From: Mycolicibacterium sp. TY81
GTDB taxonomy: Bacteria > Actinomycetota > Actinomycetes > Mycobacteriales > Mycobacteriaceae
Direction: 5' to 3'
Assembly: GCF_018326285.1 (NCBI RefSeq)
Contig: NZ_AP023362.1
Location: 3,224,001-3,288,000, forward strand
DNA: 64,000 bases
Positions 15,862 through 26,042 of the stretch are shown here, in pieces (within the stretch, counting starts at the first letter, position 1; each line of letters starts with the position of its first letter). The notes beneath the pieces are model-generated. The model ran no database searches and was not told the origin of the DNA. It saw nothing but the letters and a program-made list of their open reading frames with translations. The position numbers and the translations under genes are program-made.

Positions 15862-16826
15862 GTCAGGCTCCGCAACTCGTCGAGTACCCGGAGCAGCGCC
15901 CCGGCGGCGGTCTCGCGGTGGTGCTCGGTCATGACGTGCGGGCTGAAGCGCGCCTCGGCGAACAAGGCGACCAGCTCGGTCGCGCTGCCCGCGTGCAGTG
16001 CATGGTGTTCGACGGCCCGGGCGAGTACTTCAGACGGCGTGTCCGATTCCTGTGGCGCGGCGCCGGGAGCGTCCGCCAGAGCCCGCTCCATTGCGGCGTA
16101 GCAGGCGATGATCGACTCGCGGGGCCCCCGGCTGCGGTCGCCGATCTCGGCCAGGCCGAATTCCGCTGCCCGCGTGAGGGTTTCCGGTGTGGACTCCCCG
16201 ATCATCGGTTCCGGGCCGTCGACGACCGGCGGCTGCAGTTCGGGAGCACGCCGGCTTCTGCGGACCAGGACACCGCCGACAGCCCACAGCAGCAACATCA
16301 TCACGGTGGCGGCGAGCAGGTAGCCGAAGACGCTGGGCTCCTGTTGCGGCGGCGACATGGGCGGCCGCACCGGTGCCGGTGACGGCGGCGGCGATGGCAC
16401 CGGGGTGATCGGCGCTCTGTTCTGCGGGGGTTCCGCGAAGGGCAGAGCAGGTAGTTGCAGCAGCTGCAGATGTGACAGCAGGAGCAGGATCACCAACCAG
16501 GCGAGGAACACCGCGCCACCGATCAGCAGCAGACGGCGGACGGGCTTCCACGTGAGCTTGCCGTCGAACGACCCCGGCAACTGGAAGGCCGCCGACGCAT
16601 CGGCCGTCCTCGGACGCCGGAGCGATGCGATCAAGGCGATCGCGACGATGAGCACCGAGACGACCAGCAGGGTGTCGATGCCCACCTGGCTCGCGGTGCC
16701 GCTTGGCCGCTTGTCGGGCTGCGGGTGACCGCTGCCGGGCAGATGGCCGCGCAGGGCGAGGGAAACGACGAACAGCAGTGCGAGCAGCGCGACCACACGC
16801 CCCAACGCCTTGTCGCTACCGTTCAT
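15858..16826 (-). CDS. DUF4129-type membrane protein
   Basis: 322 aa from the ATG at 16826 (a further ATG 14 codons upstream is possible; neither has a clear ribosome site). Four membrane segments (about residues 10-25, 52-70, 97-117, 165-185) are separated by a Pro-rich extracellular loop (PVPSPPPSPAP). The cytoplasmic C-terminal domain RGPRESIIACYAAMERAL...TPSEVLARAV matches the DUF4129 pattern found next to MoxR/DUF58. First gene of the operon. Confidence 0.78.
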   Translation of the reverse strand: MNGSDKALGRVVALLALLFVVSLALRGHLPGSGHPQPDKRPSGTASQVGIDTLLVVSVLIVAIALIASLRRPRTADASAAFQLPGSFDGKLTWKPVRRLLLIGGAVFLAWLVILLLLSHLQLLQLPALPFAEPPQNRAPITPVPSPPPSPAPVRPPMSPPQQEPSVFGYLLAATVMMLLLWAVGGVLVRRSRRAPELQPPVVDGPEPMIGESTPETLTRAAEFGLAEIGDRSRGPRESIIACYAAMERALADAPGAAPQESDTPSEVLARAVEHHALHAGSATELVALFAEARFSPHVMTEHHRETAAGALLRVLDELRSLT

Positions 16827-16982
16827 CGGTACACCGCTCGATCGTTTGCCCTGTTTCCATCGTGGCACGTCATCGCCGCCGAAACTGCCGAAAGAGCGCG
16901 ATGCGCTCGTCGCCTGATGTTCCTCGTCTGGCCGACGGAATCGACCTGTGGAAATGTGAAGCCACTCGATCGGAGGTCGGAA

Positions 16983-18629
16983 GTGAAATGGGCGGCAAGG
17001 TCATTGTCTGTGGCGGTGACGGGCGTGGTGCTGGCCGCGTCGGGATGCAGCCTGGAAGGCGCGCGCGGTAACTACGGCACCGGCCCGGACGCGATCATCA
17101 CCGTCAACGGCGGTGAGCCACAGAACGGTCTGGTGCCCACCAACACGAACGAGAACATGGGTGGCCGCATCGTCGATTCGTTGTTCACGGGGCTGTACAG
17201 CTACACCGCTGACGGTAAGCCGGTACTGGCGAATGCGGAGTCGGTGGACACCACCGACAATCAGAACTACACCGTTCACCTCAGACGGGACTGGACCTTC
17301 ACCGACGGCACCCCGGTGCGCGCCGAAAACTACGTCCGCGCATGGAATTTCGGTGCGGCGACCGTCAACGGACAACTGCAACAGAGCTTCTTCTCACCGA
17401 TCGAGGGGTACGACGCCGTCGCCGCCGAGGGTTCCTCGCTGACCGAGATGGCGGGCCTGAAGGTGGTGGACGACTACACCTTCACGGTGCGCCTCACCAG
17501 CCCCAACATCGACTTCAAACTGGGGCTCGGATTCACGCCGTTCAAGCCATTGCCCGATGTGTTCTTCGCCGAGGGCGCAGCCAAGTTCGGCGAGCATCCC
17601 GTCGGGAACGGCCCCTACATGCTGAAGGGCCCGGACGCCTGGCTGCACAACGTCAAGCTCGATGTGGTGCGCAACCCGAATTACCAGGGTCCGGACAAGC
17701 CGAAGAACGGTGGCCTGAGCTTCATCTTCTACAGCAGCTTCGACACCGCGTACACCGACCTCGAGTCCGGCAACCTCGACGTGCTCGACACGGTCCCGGT
17801 GAGCGCATTGGGCACCTACAAGAAGGTGCTCGGGAAAAGGGCGCTGACCAAACCGACCGCCCAGAACCTGCAGCTCGGAATCCCCTATTTCCTCCCGCAT
17901 TTCAGCGGCGAGGAGGGTCGCCTGCGACGCGCGGCGATCTCGATGGCGATCAACCGGCCCGAGATCATCAAGGCGATCTTCCGCGGCGCCCGCGGCGCGG
18001 CGGAAGACTTCACCGCCCGGTCGCTACCGGGCTGGGACGCGAATATCCCGGGCAATGACGTGCTGAAGTTCGATCCGGTCAAAGCCAAGCAACTGTGGGC
18101 GCAGGCTGACGCGATCGCGCCATGGTCGGGATCGTTCGCGGTCGCGTACAACTCCGACGGCGATCACCAGGTGTGGGTGGACGCGCTGTCGAACCAGTTG
18201 AAGAACGCGCTCGGCATCGACGCGCACGGCGCTCCGCAGCCGACGTTCAAGCAGGTCCGGGACGAAATCACTAAGCGGACCATCCGGACCGCGTTCCGCA
18301 GCGGGTGGCAAGGCGACTATCCGTCGATGATCGAATTCCTGCAGCCGCAGTTCGTGACCGGCGCCGGCTCCAATGATCCGGTCTACAGTTCACCGGCGTT
18401 CGACGCGAAGCTGATCGAGGCTGAACGGGCGCTCGATCCGAACCAGTCGTATGCGCTGGTCAATCAGGCCCAGGCGATCCTGCTGCACGACCTCCCGGTG
18501 ATCCCGCTCTGGGACTACATCGCGGCCGGCGGCGTCGGACCAGGTGTGACGGCCCAGCTGACCTGGAACGGTCTGGCCGATTTCACCCAGATCACCAAGG
18601 GCGACGACGCCGAGAACACCAAGGGATAA
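16983..18629 (+). CDS. oppA: Oligopeptide ABC transporter substrate-binding lipoprotein
   Basis: A 548-aa family-5 solute-binding protein. The GTG start follows GGAGG; an N-terminal signal with the lipobox AASGC puts the lipidated Cys at residue 22. Core motifs include WTFTDGTPVRAENYVRAWNF and RLRRAAISMAINRPEIIKAI. It should deliver peptides to the membrane complex encoded downstream. The oppB start follows the stop by 3 bases. The sequence does not look like the Rv1280c OppA I remember, so it is a different lineage of importer; peptide rather than nickel specificity is inferred. Confidence 0.9.
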   Translation: MKWAARSLSVAVTGVVLAASGCSLEGARGNYGTGPDAIITVNGGEPQNGLVPTNTNENMGGRIVDSLFTGLYSYTADGKPVLANAESVDTTDNQNYTVHLRRDWTFTDGTPVRAENYVRAWNFGAATVNGQLQQSFFSPIEGYDAVAAEGSSLTEMAGLKVVDDYTFTVRLTSPNIDFKLGLGFTPFKPLPDVFFAEGAAKFGEHPVGNGPYMLKGPDAWLHNVKLDVVRNPNYQGPDKPKNGGLSFIFYSSFDTAYTDLESGNLDVLDTVPVSALGTYKKVLGKRALTKPTAQNLQLGIPYFLPHFSGEEGRLRRAAISMAINRPEIIKAIFRGARGAAEDFTARSLPGWDANIPGNDVLKFDPVKAKQLWAQADAIAPWSGSFAVAYNSDGDHQVWVDALSNQLKNALGIDAHGAPQPTFKQVRDEITKRTIRTAFRSGWQGDYPSMIEFLQPQFVTGAGSNDPVYSSPAFDAKLIEAERALDPNQSYALVNQAQAILLHDLPVIPLWDYIAAGGVGPGVTAQLTWNGLADFTQITKGDDAENTKG

Positions 18630-18632
18630 CCG

Positions 18633-19559
18633 ATGCTGAGATACGGATTGAGCCGGCTCGGGCAGGTGGTGATCGTGTTCTTCGGCGCCACCTTCCTGAT
18701 CTATGCGCTCGTCTTCCTACTGCCCGCCGACCCGATCTCCGCGCTGGGCGGCGGTAAGCCCATGTCGCCCGCGCTGATCGCGACGCTGCGCGCGCAGTAC
18801 CACCTGGACCAGCCGTTCTACTCGCAGTACTGGCACTACATCAGCGGGGTGTTCCGGTTGGACTTCGGCACCTCCTTCTCGGGCCAGCCGGTGTTCGACG
18901 TGATGAAACGGGCCTTCCCCGTCACCGTCGATCTCGCGCTCATCGCGCTCGCCGTCGAGGCGGTGTTCGGTGTGACGTTCGGCGTGCTCGCGGGTCTGAA
19001 CAAGGGCAAGTGGTTCGACACCACGATCCTGATCGTGACGCTCCTGATCGTCGCCGTCCCGATCTTCGTGATCGGCTTTGCGGCGCAGTACCTGTTCGGT
19101 GTGCGCTGGCAGCTCTTGCCCGTCACCGTTGGCGGCCATCTCGACGTCTATCACCTGCTGCTGCCCGGATTCGTGCTCGGTGCGGTGTCGTTCGCATACG
19201 TTGTCCGGCTGACCCGCTCGTCGGTCGCGCAGAACCTCTCGGCGGACTACGTGCGGACCGCGACGGCGAAGGGGCTGTCCCGCCCGCGGGTGATCCTGGT
19301 GCACGTCCTGCGCAACTCGCTGATCCAGGTGGTGACGTTTCTCGGCGCCGACCTCGGTGTGCTGATGGGCGGCGCGATCGTGACGGAAGGCATCTTCAAC
19401 ATTCCGGGAGTGGGCGGAACCATCTATCAGGCGGTGATCCGGGGCGAGTCGTCGACCGTCGTGTCCTTCGTGACCGTGCTCGTGCTCATCTACCTGGCGT
19501 CCAACGTGGTGGTCGACCTGCTCTATGCCGCCCTCGACCCGAGGATCCGCTATGCCTGA
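18633..19559 (+). CDS. oppB: Oligopeptide ABC transporter permease (OppB/DppB type)
   Basis: A 308-aa inner-membrane subunit. The N-terminal MLRYGLSRLGQVVIVFFGATFLIYAL helix (shown only in part as a motif), a long periplasmic loop with QPFYSQYWHYI, and the EAA loop (YVRTATAKGLSRPRVILVHV) that contacts the ATPase are all present, followed by GGAIVTEGIFNIPGVG typical of OppB. It overlaps oppC by 8 bases. Confidence 0.92.
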   Translation: MLRYGLSRLGQVVIVFFGATFLIYALVFLLPADPISALGGGKPMSPALIATLRAQYHLDQPFYSQYWHYISGVFRLDFGTSFSGQPVFDVMKRAFPVTVDLALIALAVEAVFGVTFGVLAGLNKGKWFDTTILIVTLLIVAVPIFVIGFAAQYLFGVRWQLLPVTVGGHLDVYHLLLPGFVLGAVSFAYVVRLTRSSVAQNLSADYVRTATAKGLSRPRVILVHVLRNSLIQVVTFLGADLGVLMGGAIVTEGIFNIPGVGGTIYQAVIRGESSTVVSFVTVLVLIYLASNVVVDLLYAALDPRIRYA

Positions 19560-20511
19560 GCCCCAGACGCAACCCACCCGCTACCCCGGCCAGGAGCGTT
19601 TCGTCGCGGGCCCGGACGTGGTCAGCGTCGCCGCGATCGACGCGGTCGCCGCCGATGTGGATCCCGCCGGCTTCTGGAAGTCGGCATGGCTGGAGCTGCG
19701 CACCAAGCCGGAGTTCATCGTGTCGATGGTGTTGCTGGCCGTGATCGTGGTCGTCGTGCTCTTCCCGGGACTGTTCACCAGCCAGGACCCGCATTACGGT
19801 TCGCTCGAGCAGTCGCTGCTGCCGCCCAGTTCCGCGCACTGGTTCGGGACCGACCGGCAGGGCTACGACATCTACACCCGGACGATCTACGGCGCCCGCG
19901 CCTCGGTGGCGGTGGGCGTGCTGACCACGATCGTCGTGGTCCTGATCGGCGGCCTGCTCGGCGCCGTAGCCGGGTTCTTCGGCGGCTGGATCGACTCGGT
20001 GATCGCGCGGCTGTCGGACGTCTTCTTCGGTATCCCGCTGATTCTCGCGGCGGTGGTCACGATGCAGATGATCAGTTCTCGCACCGTGTTCACCGTGGTG
20101 ATCGTGCTCGCGATCTTCAGCTGGCCGCAGATCGCGCGCATCGCCCGATCGGCCGCGATCGCGGTCCGCAACGAGGAGTTCATCACCGCGTCGCGGTCGC
20201 TGGGCGCGTCCCGGGTGCGCACCCTGTTCACCCACGTCATACCCAACGCGCTGGGCCCGGTGATCGTCGTCGGCACCATCTCGCTGGGCATCTTCATCGT
20301 CACCGAGGCGACGCTGTCGTATCTCGGTATCGGACTACCGTCCACGGCAGTGTCGTGGGGCATCGACATCGCGGCCGGGCAGCAATTGCTCCGCGAGGGC
20401 ACGCCCATCCTGTTCTACCCGGCGGCGGCGCTGGCGATCACTGTGCTCACCTTCATGATGCTCGGTGACGTGCTGCGCGACGCGCTGGACCCGAAGGCGA
20501 GGACCCGCTGA
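19552..20511 (+). CDS. oppC: Oligopeptide ABC transporter permease (OppC/DppC type)
   Basis: A 319-aa second permease subunit. It has the OppC N-terminal soluble stretch, HWFGTDRQGYDIYTRTIYGAR, five or six membrane helices and the EAA loop (FITASRSLGASRVRTLFTHV). The ATG at 19552 lies inside the end of oppB and is preferred over an upstream in-frame start. Its TGA shares a base with the ATG of the ATPase gene (TGATG), indicating coupling. Confidence 0.92.
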   Translation: MPEPQTQPTRYPGQERFVAGPDVVSVAAIDAVAADVDPAGFWKSAWLELRTKPEFIVSMVLLAVIVVVVLFPGLFTSQDPHYGSLEQSLLPPSSAHWFGTDRQGYDIYTRTIYGARASVAVGVLTTIVVVLIGGLLGAVAGFFGGWIDSVIARLSDVFFGIPLILAAVVTMQMISSRTVFTVVIVLAIFSWPQIARIARSAAIAVRNEEFITASRSLGASRVRTLFTHVIPNALGPVIVVGTISLGIFIVTEATLSYLGIGLPSTAVSWGIDIAAGQQLLREGTPILFYPAAALAITVLTFMMLGDVLRDALDPKARTR

Positions 20512-22205
20512 TGACCCAGACACCGAACGAGGGCGCCGCGCCGCTGCTCGACATCCGCGACCTGCAGGTCGACTTCCGCGCGCAGGGCAAGTCGGTGCCG
20601 GCGGTGCGAGGCGTGAGCCTGACCGTCTATCCAGGGCAGACGGTGGCCATCGTCGGCGAGTCCGGGTCGGGTAAATCGACCACGGCCGCCGCGGTGCTCG
20701 GACTGTTGCCGGGGACCGGCAAGGTGACCGGCGGTCAGATCCTGTTCGACGGCCAGGACCTGGCCACCGCGTCGCGCCGCGACTTCGAGAAGATCCGGGG
20801 CAGCGGCGTGGGTCTGGTCCCGCAGGACCCCAACACGAACCTGAACCCGGTGTGGCGCGTCGGATTTCAGATCCGCGAAACCTTGCAGGCCAATGGCGCG
20901 GCGAAGCGGGGTGACGCGCGCAAACGCGCCATCGCGCTGCTCAGCGAGGCCGGCATGCGCGACGCCGACAAACGGGTCAATCAGTTCCCGCATGAGTACT
21001 CGGGCGGCATGCGCCAGCGGGCGCTGATCGCGATCGGGCTCGCCTGCCGGCCGAAGCTGCTGATCGCCGATGAGCCGACCTCGGCCCTGGACGTGACGGT
21101 GCAACGGCAGATTCTGGACCATCTCGAGGAGTTGACCACCGAGCTCGGCACCGCGGTCCTACTCATCACGCACGATCTCGGCCTGGCCGCGGAACGCGCC
21201 AGCCACCTTGTCGTCATGTACAAGGGCCGGGTGGTCGAGTCGGGACCCGCCCTGCAGATCCTGCAGGACCCCCACCACGAGTACACCAAGCGGCTGGTGC
21301 GCGCGGCGCCCTCCTTGGCCGCGCGGCGCACCGACGGCGAGCTCGTGGGCGACCAGGCGCTGCCGCTCAAGGTCGGGACCACCCAGCACGCGTCGTCGGG
21401 CCCTCAGGACGTGCTGGTCACGACCAACTTGATCAAAGACTTCCCGATCCGCGGTGCCGTCCCGTTCCGCGGCGGCTCGACCTTTCGTGCCGTGAACGAT
21501 GTCAGTTTCACGCTGCGACGCGGGACGACCACCGCGGTGGTCGGCGAGTCCGGCTCGGGAAAGTCGACGGTGGCGCGCATGGTGCTGGGACTGTTGGAGG
21601 CGACCTCGGGCACAGTGCATTTCGACGGTAAGGACGTCACATCGCTGCGGGGCGCCGACGCGAAGGAGTTCCGCCGCCGGGTACAGCCGGTGTTCCAGAA
21701 CCCGTACGGGTCACTGGATCCGATGTACTCCATCTACCGGGCGATCGCCGAGCCGCTGAACATCCACGGCATCGGAGACAAGTCCTCCCGCACCGCTCGC
21801 GTGAAGGAGCTGCTGGACCTGGTCGCACTGCCGCAGTCGGTCATGCAGCGCTTCCCCAACGAGCTGTCCGGCGGGCAGCGGCAGCGCGTCGCGATCGCCC
21901 GTGCCCTCGCGCTCAACCCCGAGGTGGTGGTGTGCGACGAGGCGGTGTCGGCGTTGGACGTGCTTGTGCAGGCACAGATCCTGACGCTCCTGCGCGATCT
22001 GCAGAACGAGCTCGGCCTGAGCTACCTGTTCATCACCCACGATCTGGCAGTGGTGAAGGAGATCGCCCACAACGTGATCGTGATGTCACGCGGCGAGGTG
22101 GTGGATTCCGGGCCCACCGACCAGGTGTACGAGAACCCGACGTCGGACTACACCCGGATGTTGATCGACGCGATCCCAGGCGGGACGATCGAGCTCGCCG
22201 GCTGA
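20511..22205 (+). CDS. oppD: Fused double ABC ATPase of the oligopeptide importer (OppD-OppF fusion)
   Basis: 564 aa carrying two complete nucleotide-binding domains. Domain 1: Walker A GESGSGKST from residue 49, signature YSGGMRQR at 163-170, Walker B LLIADEP at 183-189. Domain 2: Walker A at about 345, signature LSGGQRQRV near 452. Oligopeptide C-terminal signatures follow each domain. The single protein supplies both ATPases of the complex, common in actinobacteria. It ends the four-gene opp operon and converges on the cupin gene. Confidence 0.93.
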   Translation: MTQTPNEGAAPLLDIRDLQVDFRAQGKSVPAVRGVSLTVYPGQTVAIVGESGSGKSTTAAAVLGLLPGTGKVTGGQILFDGQDLATASRRDFEKIRGSGVGLVPQDPNTNLNPVWRVGFQIRETLQANGAAKRGDARKRAIALLSEAGMRDADKRVNQFPHEYSGGMRQRALIAIGLACRPKLLIADEPTSALDVTVQRQILDHLEELTTELGTAVLLITHDLGLAAERASHLVVMYKGRVVESGPALQILQDPHHEYTKRLVRAAPSLAARRTDGELVGDQALPLKVGTTQHASSGPQDVLVTTNLIKDFPIRGAVPFRGGSTFRAVNDVSFTLRRGTTTAVVGESGSGKSTVARMVLGLLEATSGTVHFDGKDVTSLRGADAKEFRRRVQPVFQNPYGSLDPMYSIYRAIAEPLNIHGIGDKSSRTARVKELLDLVALPQSVMQRFPNELSGGQRQRVAIARALALNPEVVVCDEAVSALDVLVQAQILTLLRDLQNELGLSYLFITHDLAVVKEIAHNVIVMSRGEVVDSGPTDQVYENPTSDYTRMLIDAIPGGTIELAG

Positions 22206-22268
22206 TGCTGTGGCCGTGCGGCGCAGTGACTTTCGGGGATTGCCCAGCTGCCGGCTTTGCGGGCGCGG

Positions 22269-22673
22269 CTAACCCTGCGGGTAGAAGAGAAACAACACAC
22301 AGCCCGACGCCGACTGCGGAATGTGCCATGATCCCGCCGGTGCGTGCAGGAAAGTCCCTGCGGGATAGTCGTTTACGCCGTCGTTGAACACGCCGGAGAC
22401 GACGTACACTTCCTCTGGCCCTGGACTGTGATGGTCTTCGTCACCCCATACCGCGCCGGGGGCGATGGTCGTCACCGCCGCCTTGGCGCCATCTTCGCCC
22501 CGCCACAGCAGCCGGGCTGTGATGCCCGGGAAGATTTCGACCGGGTCGACGTCTGCCACTGACTTCCAGGCATACCCGGGGGCGTTGGGGCCGAACCAGG
22601 CTGCATCTCCTGCGACTGAGTCCACGGAATGCAAAACCAGGGCTCCCGTTGCGCTATTCCGACGACCCCACAT
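22269..22673 (-). CDS. Small cupin-domain protein (ChrR-like)
   Basis: A 134-aa protein with a single beta-barrel cupin pattern: GAVWGDEDHHSPGPEEVYVVSG (split here as motif 1, a histidine/glutamate metal site) and GTFLHAPAGSWHIPQS (motif 2 with His). It resembles ChrR-type anti-ECFsigma cupins or small oxygenases, but no sigma factor is adjacent. The start is uncertain: the ATG at 22673 has its AGGA too close, and a TTG or GTG some 14-17 codons in would also keep the domain intact. Confidence 0.6.
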   Translation of the reverse strand: MWGRRNSATGALVLHSVDSVAGDAAWFGPNAPGYAWKSVADVDPVEIFPGITARLLWRGEDGAKAAVTTIAPGAVWGDEDHHSPGPEEVYVVSGVFNDGVNDYPAGTFLHAPAGSWHIPQSASGCVLFLFYPQG

Positions 22674-22706
22674 TCCTGCTCGACGCCCCGATCCACCTGG
22701 ACATGA

Positions 22707-22740
22707 AGAAGGCCCCCGGAGAGTTCTCCGGGGGCCTTCT
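22707..22740 (-). terminator. Terminator hairpin downstream of tRNA-fMet
   Basis: A perfect 16-bp inverted repeat (22707-22722 with 22725-22740, 2-base loop; core GGCCCCCGGAGA / TCTCCGGGGGCC) lies 6 bases beyond the tRNA 3' end and upstream of the cupin gene. It probably ends tRNA transcription. Confidence 0.7.
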
Positions 22741-22746
22741 CGCTAG

Positions 22747-22820
22747 TAGCGGGGACAGGATTCGAACCTGCGACCTCTGGGTTATGAGCCCAGCGAGCTA
22801 CCGAGCTGCTCCACCCCGCG
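22747..22820 (-). tRNA. Initiator tRNA-fMet (CAU anticodon)
   Basis: 74 bases fold as a full cloverleaf on the minus strand: acceptor CGCGGGG with CCCCGC, D-arm GAGCAGCTCGGTAGCTC, anticodon loop CTCATAA, T-arm CAGGTTCGAATCCTG. The CAT anticodon gives Met. Three G:C pairs (GGG/CCC) next to the anticodon loop and the unpaired first base (C1 opposite T72) are hallmarks of the initiator. The CCA end is not encoded (the discriminator A is followed by CTA). Confidence 0.95.
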
Positions 22821-22917
22821 TCGGTGAATACAACGTTACCCAACGCTGCCGAATGAACCAAATCGTATGGTCAGACAGGGTTTTTGGGACCACCTGGTGA
22901 ACCTGCGCCAGATGCAG

Positions 22918-22949
22918 AACTGCCCAACTCCCGAAGGAGTTGGGCAGTT
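22918..22949. terminator. Hairpin terminator after the UPF0182 gene
   Basis: A perfect 14-bp stem (AACTGCCCAACTCC / GGAGTTGGGCAGTT) with a CGAA loop sits 15 bases past the UPF0182 stop on the minus strand. No T-run follows. Confidence 0.7.
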
Positions 22950-22964
22950 TCTGACTCATGCGGA

Positions 22965-25952
22965 CTACTTGGCGTCGCGGTACCTCGCCATGGCGTCGTC
23001 GAGCTTCTGCAGCGCGGCGCCGTACTGGGCGAAATTGCCGCTCTGCTGGGCCGCACGCATGCCGTCGAGGGCCGCGTTGACGTCTTGCAGGGCAGCCGCT
23101 TTCGCGGGCGACAGCGTCAGCGGCACGCCAGGTGACTGCACCGCGACCGGCGGGGGCTGCGGTCCCGCGGCAGGCGGCTGGACGGCCCCCGGAACGGCCG
23201 CCGGAGGCGGCGTGCCGGCCGGCACATCGGTCGGAGCCGGACCGGTCGCGGTGGCACCGGCGCCGGGCCCGAAGATGCCGTTGAGGGCGTCACGGACCGT
23301 CGGGCCGTAGCCGACCTTGTCGTTGTACATCATCGCCACGCGGATCAGTCGCGGGTACGACGAGGCCGCGTCACTGGCGCCCGGCGAGGCGTAAACCGGT
23401 GCGACATAGAGCAACCCGCCCTGCCCGACCGGCAGCGTCAAGAGATTGCCCCACCGGATCCGGTTCTGGTTGTCCCGGCCGATGACGCCGAGATCCTGGC
23501 TGACCGCGGTGTCGGTGCTGATCGCGTTGAACGCCAGCTTGGGACCGTTGACCTGACCCGGGATGGTCAGCACGGTGATCTTGCCGTACGTTGCCGGATC
23601 GGAGCTGGCGCTGATGTACGCCGCCAGGAAGTCCCGCCGAAACCGGTTCATCGCCGTGGTCAGCTGGAACGACGACGAATCACCACCCGTGGCAAGGTCT
23701 TTCGCGACGATGTAGTACGGCGGCTGGAAGCTGCTGGCCGTCGGGTTGGGATCGAGCGGCACGTCCCAGAAGTCCGATGTCGAGAAGAACGTCACCGGAT
23801 CGTTGACGTGGTACTTGGCCAGCAGCATGCGCTGGACCTTGAACAGGTCCTCCGGGTAGCGCAGGTGCTCGGCGAGTTCCTTGCTGATGGCCGACTTCGG
23901 CTTCACGGTGTCCGGGAACACCTTCATCCACGCCTGCAGCACCGGGTCGTGCTCGTCCTGCTCGTACAGCGTGACGGTGCCGTCGTAGGCGTCGACGGTG
24001 GCCTTCACCGAGTTGCGGATGTACGAGACCTGCTTGTCCGGCAACATCCGGTTGACCGCAACCTCATTCGAGTCGGCGGTCGCACTCGACAGCGACGTCA
24101 GCTCCGAGTACGGGTAGTTGTCCAGGGTGGTGTAGCCGTCGACGATCCACACCATGCGCTTGTTGACGATCGCCGGGTAGACCGTCGAGTCGGTGGTCAG
24201 CCACGGCGCCACTGCCTCGACCCGGTGGGCCGGGTCACGGTTGAACAGAATCTTGCTGTTCGGCCCGATGACGCTGGAGAACAAGAAGTTCCGCTCGGCG
24301 AACTTGGCGGCGAAGACCGACCGGGCCAGCCAGTTGCCGATGTCCACACCACCGGTACCGCCGTAGGTGTAGTTCTTCGTCTCGGTGTTGGTCTCGTAGT
24401 CGTACTCGCGGTCGGCGCCGTTCTTGCCGACGATGGCGTAATCCGATGGCGCGCTGGCGATCACCGGACCGAAGTAGATGCGCGGCTGATCCAGCGGTGC
24501 CGGACCGGGCGACACGGCCGCGCCATTGGCGCCGACCACGCTGGCCAGGAACTCCGGGTAGCCGCCGTTCTGGTTGGGGTCATTGGCGATACCGCGCACG
24601 GTGTTGGCGGGCGAGGCGATGAAGCCGTTGCCGTGGGTGTAGACCGAGTGCTTGTTGATCCAGTCGCGCTGGTTGTCGATCAGCCGGTCCGGGTTCAATT
24701 CCCGTGCCGCGACGACGAAGTCGCGCAGCTTGCCGTCCGGCCCGTTGTAACGGTCGATGGACAGCTGGTCCGGGAAGCTGTAGAAGTTCTTGCCCTGCTG
24801 GAACTGCGTGAAGGCCGGCCCGACGATGGTCGGGTCGAGCAGGCGGATGTTCGACGTCGTCGCCCGGTCGGCCGCCACCTGCTCGGCGGTGGCGGGCGCG
24901 TTGCCGCTGTAGTCACGGTAGGTCACCGAATCGCCGGTCAACCCGTACGCGTCGCGCGTCGCCGTGATACTGCGACTGATGTAGTCGCGTTCCTTCTGCG
25001 CCGCATTGGGTTTGACGCTGAACTGCTCGACCAACATGGGCCAGCCGGCCCCGACGATCACCGAGCTCAGCAGCAGCAGGACCAAGCCGATCGCCGGAAT
25101 CCGCAAGTCCCGCAGCACCAGCGCCGAGAACACGGCCACCGCGCAGATCACCGCGATCGCCAGCAGGATCAGCTTCGCCGGCAGCACCGCGTTGATGTCC
25201 GTGTAGCCGGCGCCGGTGAACGGCTTACCGGCCCGGGTGTGGCTGAGCAGCTCGTACCGGTCGAACCAGTAGGCAACGGCCTTGAGCAGCACCAGGATTC
25301 CCACCAGCGACACCAGCTGCATGCGCGCCGCGCGGCTGAGCGCGCCCTGGCGGCCCGACAAGCGGATGCCGCCGAACACGTAGTGGCCCAACAGGTTCCC
25401 GACCAGCATTAGGAAGACGCCGACGAACAGGTAGCCGAGCACCAGCCGGTAGAAGGGCAGGTCGAACGCGTAGAAGCCCAGATCCTTGCCGAATTCGGGA
25501 TCGGTGATGCCGAACGAGCCGCCGTGCAGGAACAGCTGCACCCGCACCCAGTAGGTCTGCGCCACGAAGCCGCCCAGCAGCCCGATGAACGCCGGGACAC
25601 CGATGGCGAACAACCGCAGTCGCGACAGGACGGTGGCGCGGTAGCGGGCCACCGGGTCATTGGGTCCGGACGCCGGCACGAACACCGGCCGGGACCGGTA
25701 CGCCAGTGCCATTCCACCGAACGCCACGGCGCCGATGAAGACGCCGGCCACCAGGAAGACCACCAGACGCGTCACCAGGACGGTGCTGAACACCGAACGG
25801 AAGCCGACCTCACCGAACCACAGCCAGTCCACGTAGGCGTCGACCAGTCGCGGGCCGACCATCAACAAACCGACGATCAGCAGCGCGATCCCGACCAGGA
25901 TTCGGCTTCGTCGCGTCAGCTTCGGCATCCTCGCCGCAGGCCGCATCCCCAC
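22965..25952 (-). CDS. UPF0182 large membrane protein (Rv3193c-type)
   Basis: A 995-aa protein conserved in mycobacteria. About seven membrane helices fill residues 15-310, then a large extracytoplasmic region ([42 protein letters not shown], and [16 protein letters not shown] are recognisable stretches), a Pro/Ala-rich linker from about 905, and a short helical end. The GTG at 25952 is preceded by GGAG at 8 bases. The molecular function is unknown in the family. It lies 90 bases after the PDZ/Lon protease gene on the same strand. Confidence 0.9.
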   Translation of the reverse strand: MGMRPAARMPKLTRRSRILVGIALLIVGLLMVGPRLVDAYVDWLWFGEVGFRSVFSTVLVTRLVVFLVAGVFIGAVAFGGMALAYRSRPVFVPASGPNDPVARYRATVLSRLRLFAIGVPAFIGLLGGFVAQTYWVRVQLFLHGGSFGITDPEFGKDLGFYAFDLPFYRLVLGYLFVGVFLMLVGNLLGHYVFGGIRLSGRQGALSRAARMQLVSLVGILVLLKAVAYWFDRYELLSHTRAGKPFTGAGYTDINAVLPAKLILLAIAVICAVAVFSALVLRDLRIPAIGLVLLLLSSVIVGAGWPMLVEQFSVKPNAAQKERDYISRSITATRDAYGLTGDSVTYRDYSGNAPATAEQVAADRATTSNIRLLDPTIVGPAFTQFQQGKNFYSFPDQLSIDRYNGPDGKLRDFVVAARELNPDRLIDNQRDWINKHSVYTHGNGFIASPANTVRGIANDPNQNGGYPEFLASVVGANGAAVSPGPAPLDQPRIYFGPVIASAPSDYAIVGKNGADREYDYETNTETKNYTYGGTGGVDIGNWLARSVFAAKFAERNFLFSSVIGPNSKILFNRDPAHRVEAVAPWLTTDSTVYPAIVNKRMVWIVDGYTTLDNYPYSELTSLSSATADSNEVAVNRMLPDKQVSYIRNSVKATVDAYDGTVTLYEQDEHDPVLQAWMKVFPDTVKPKSAISKELAEHLRYPEDLFKVQRMLLAKYHVNDPVTFFSTSDFWDVPLDPNPTASSFQPPYYIVAKDLATGGDSSSFQLTTAMNRFRRDFLAAYISASSDPATYGKITVLTIPGQVNGPKLAFNAISTDTAVSQDLGVIGRDNQNRIRWGNLLTLPVGQGGLLYVAPVYASPGASDAASSYPRLIRVAMMYNDKVGYGPTVRDALNGIFGPGAGATATGPAPTDVPAGTPPPAAVPGAVQPPAAGPQPPPVAVQSPGVPLTLSPAKAAALQDVNAALDGMRAAQQSGNFAQYGAALQKLDDAMARYRDAK

Positions 25953-26042
25953 TCGTCAGCTCCAGTCTGTTGAAAAGTCTGTATGAAATCTGAAAAGGCC
26001 AGCTTGACCTACGACTCTACGCAACCAGGGGTGATCGCGAGT

